Shown here: positions 14,025-14,118 of the stretch, one piece after another
Numbering within the stretch: position 1 is the first letter of the stretch
Layout of the letters: each line of letters starts with the position of its first letter
DNA from: VAXT01 sp964591295
GTDB lineage: Bacteria > Actinomycetota > Thermoleophilia > Gaiellales > Gaiellaceae
Assembly: GCA_964591295.1 (NCBI GenBank)
Contig: CAZQAG010000062.1
Location: 1 to 14,118, forward strand
DNA: 14,118 nucleotides
Reading direction: 5' to 3'
Translations under genes and position numbers: made by a program
Notes under the pieces: model-generated
Databases searched by the model: none
Seen by the model: only the letters and a program-made list of their open reading frames with translations
Told to the model about the DNA's origin: nothing

Positions 14025-14118
14025 GTGGCCGCGCTGATCGCTGTCGGAGCAGTTGCAGTCCTGCTGCTGATCATCCTCTCGTCGGCGGTCCGCGTCGCCC
14101 GGGAGTACGAGCGCGGAG
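14025..14118 (+). CDS. Slipin/stomatin-like protein (SPFH family), 5' end only
   Basis: The window ends after 31 codons. The GTG at 14025 opens a hydrophobic helix (about residues 2-22, rich in A, V, L and I) followed by VRVAREYERG, the signature that follows the membrane anchor in slipins. AGGA lies 8-9 nt upstream. Position directly after nfeD, 10 nt from its stop, matches the conserved nfeD-slipin pair, in which the slipin forms membrane-bound oligomers and is the substrate of the NfeD protease. The rest of the SPFH domain is off the edge. Confidence 0.85.
   Translation, partial: MAALIAVGAVAVLLLIILSSAVRVAREYERG

Overview
The window is high-GC, densely packed bacterial DNA. GTG and TTG starts are common, genes overlap by 4 nt, some starts look leaderless, and the genome carries separate AccA and AccD subunits, a type II fatty-acid synthase, a non-homologous end-joining (NHEJ) ligase D, and a secreted PGRP-type amidase with Ig-like repeats. 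This fits a deep-branching actinobacterium (Thermoleophilia/Rubrobacteria-like). That placement is inference from style and gene content; there is no rRNA or other marker gene here.

Layout. (1) 1-1658, minus: 5' part of ligD, cut by the window edge, with domain order phosphoesterase-ligase-polymerase. (2) 1659-1896: a 238-nt non-coding gap with an 18-bp palindrome, a 15-bp GC-rich stem-loop and three DnaA-box-like 9-mers. (3) 1897-9956, minus: one long lipid operon read fabZ-fabH-fabD-fabG-fabF-HAD-GNAT-accD-accA. It carries elongation enzymes (FabH, FabG, FabZ, FabF), malonyl transfer (FabD) and the carboxyltransferase that makes malonyl-CoA (AccAD). Two enzymes of unknown substrate sit in the middle. 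Most junctions overlap by 4-11 nt. The exceptions are fabF-HAD (108 nt) and fabD-fabG, where one 165-bp imperfect palindrome fills the gap. (4) 9970-10557, plus: birA, a biotin-protein ligase lacking the usual C-terminal domain, 13 nt from fabZ and divergent. Its expected substrate is the biotin carrier of acetyl-CoA carboxylase, so it belongs to the same pathway. (5) 10544-12610, minus: a secreted N-acetylmuramoyl-L-alanine amidase, tail-to-tail with birA. (6) 12689-14118, plus: a membrane NfeD/ClpP-class protease and the start of its slipin partner, an established membrane-quality gene pair.

The fatty-acid operon lacks acpP, accB, accC and an enoyl reductase within the window, so these must lie elsewhere. 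The most unusual object is the palindrome at 7397-7561, which looks like a small inverted-repeat element or a long structured RNA. It apparently leaves fabG without a conventional start. No tRNA, rRNA, CRISPR array, transposase gene or phage gene was seen.
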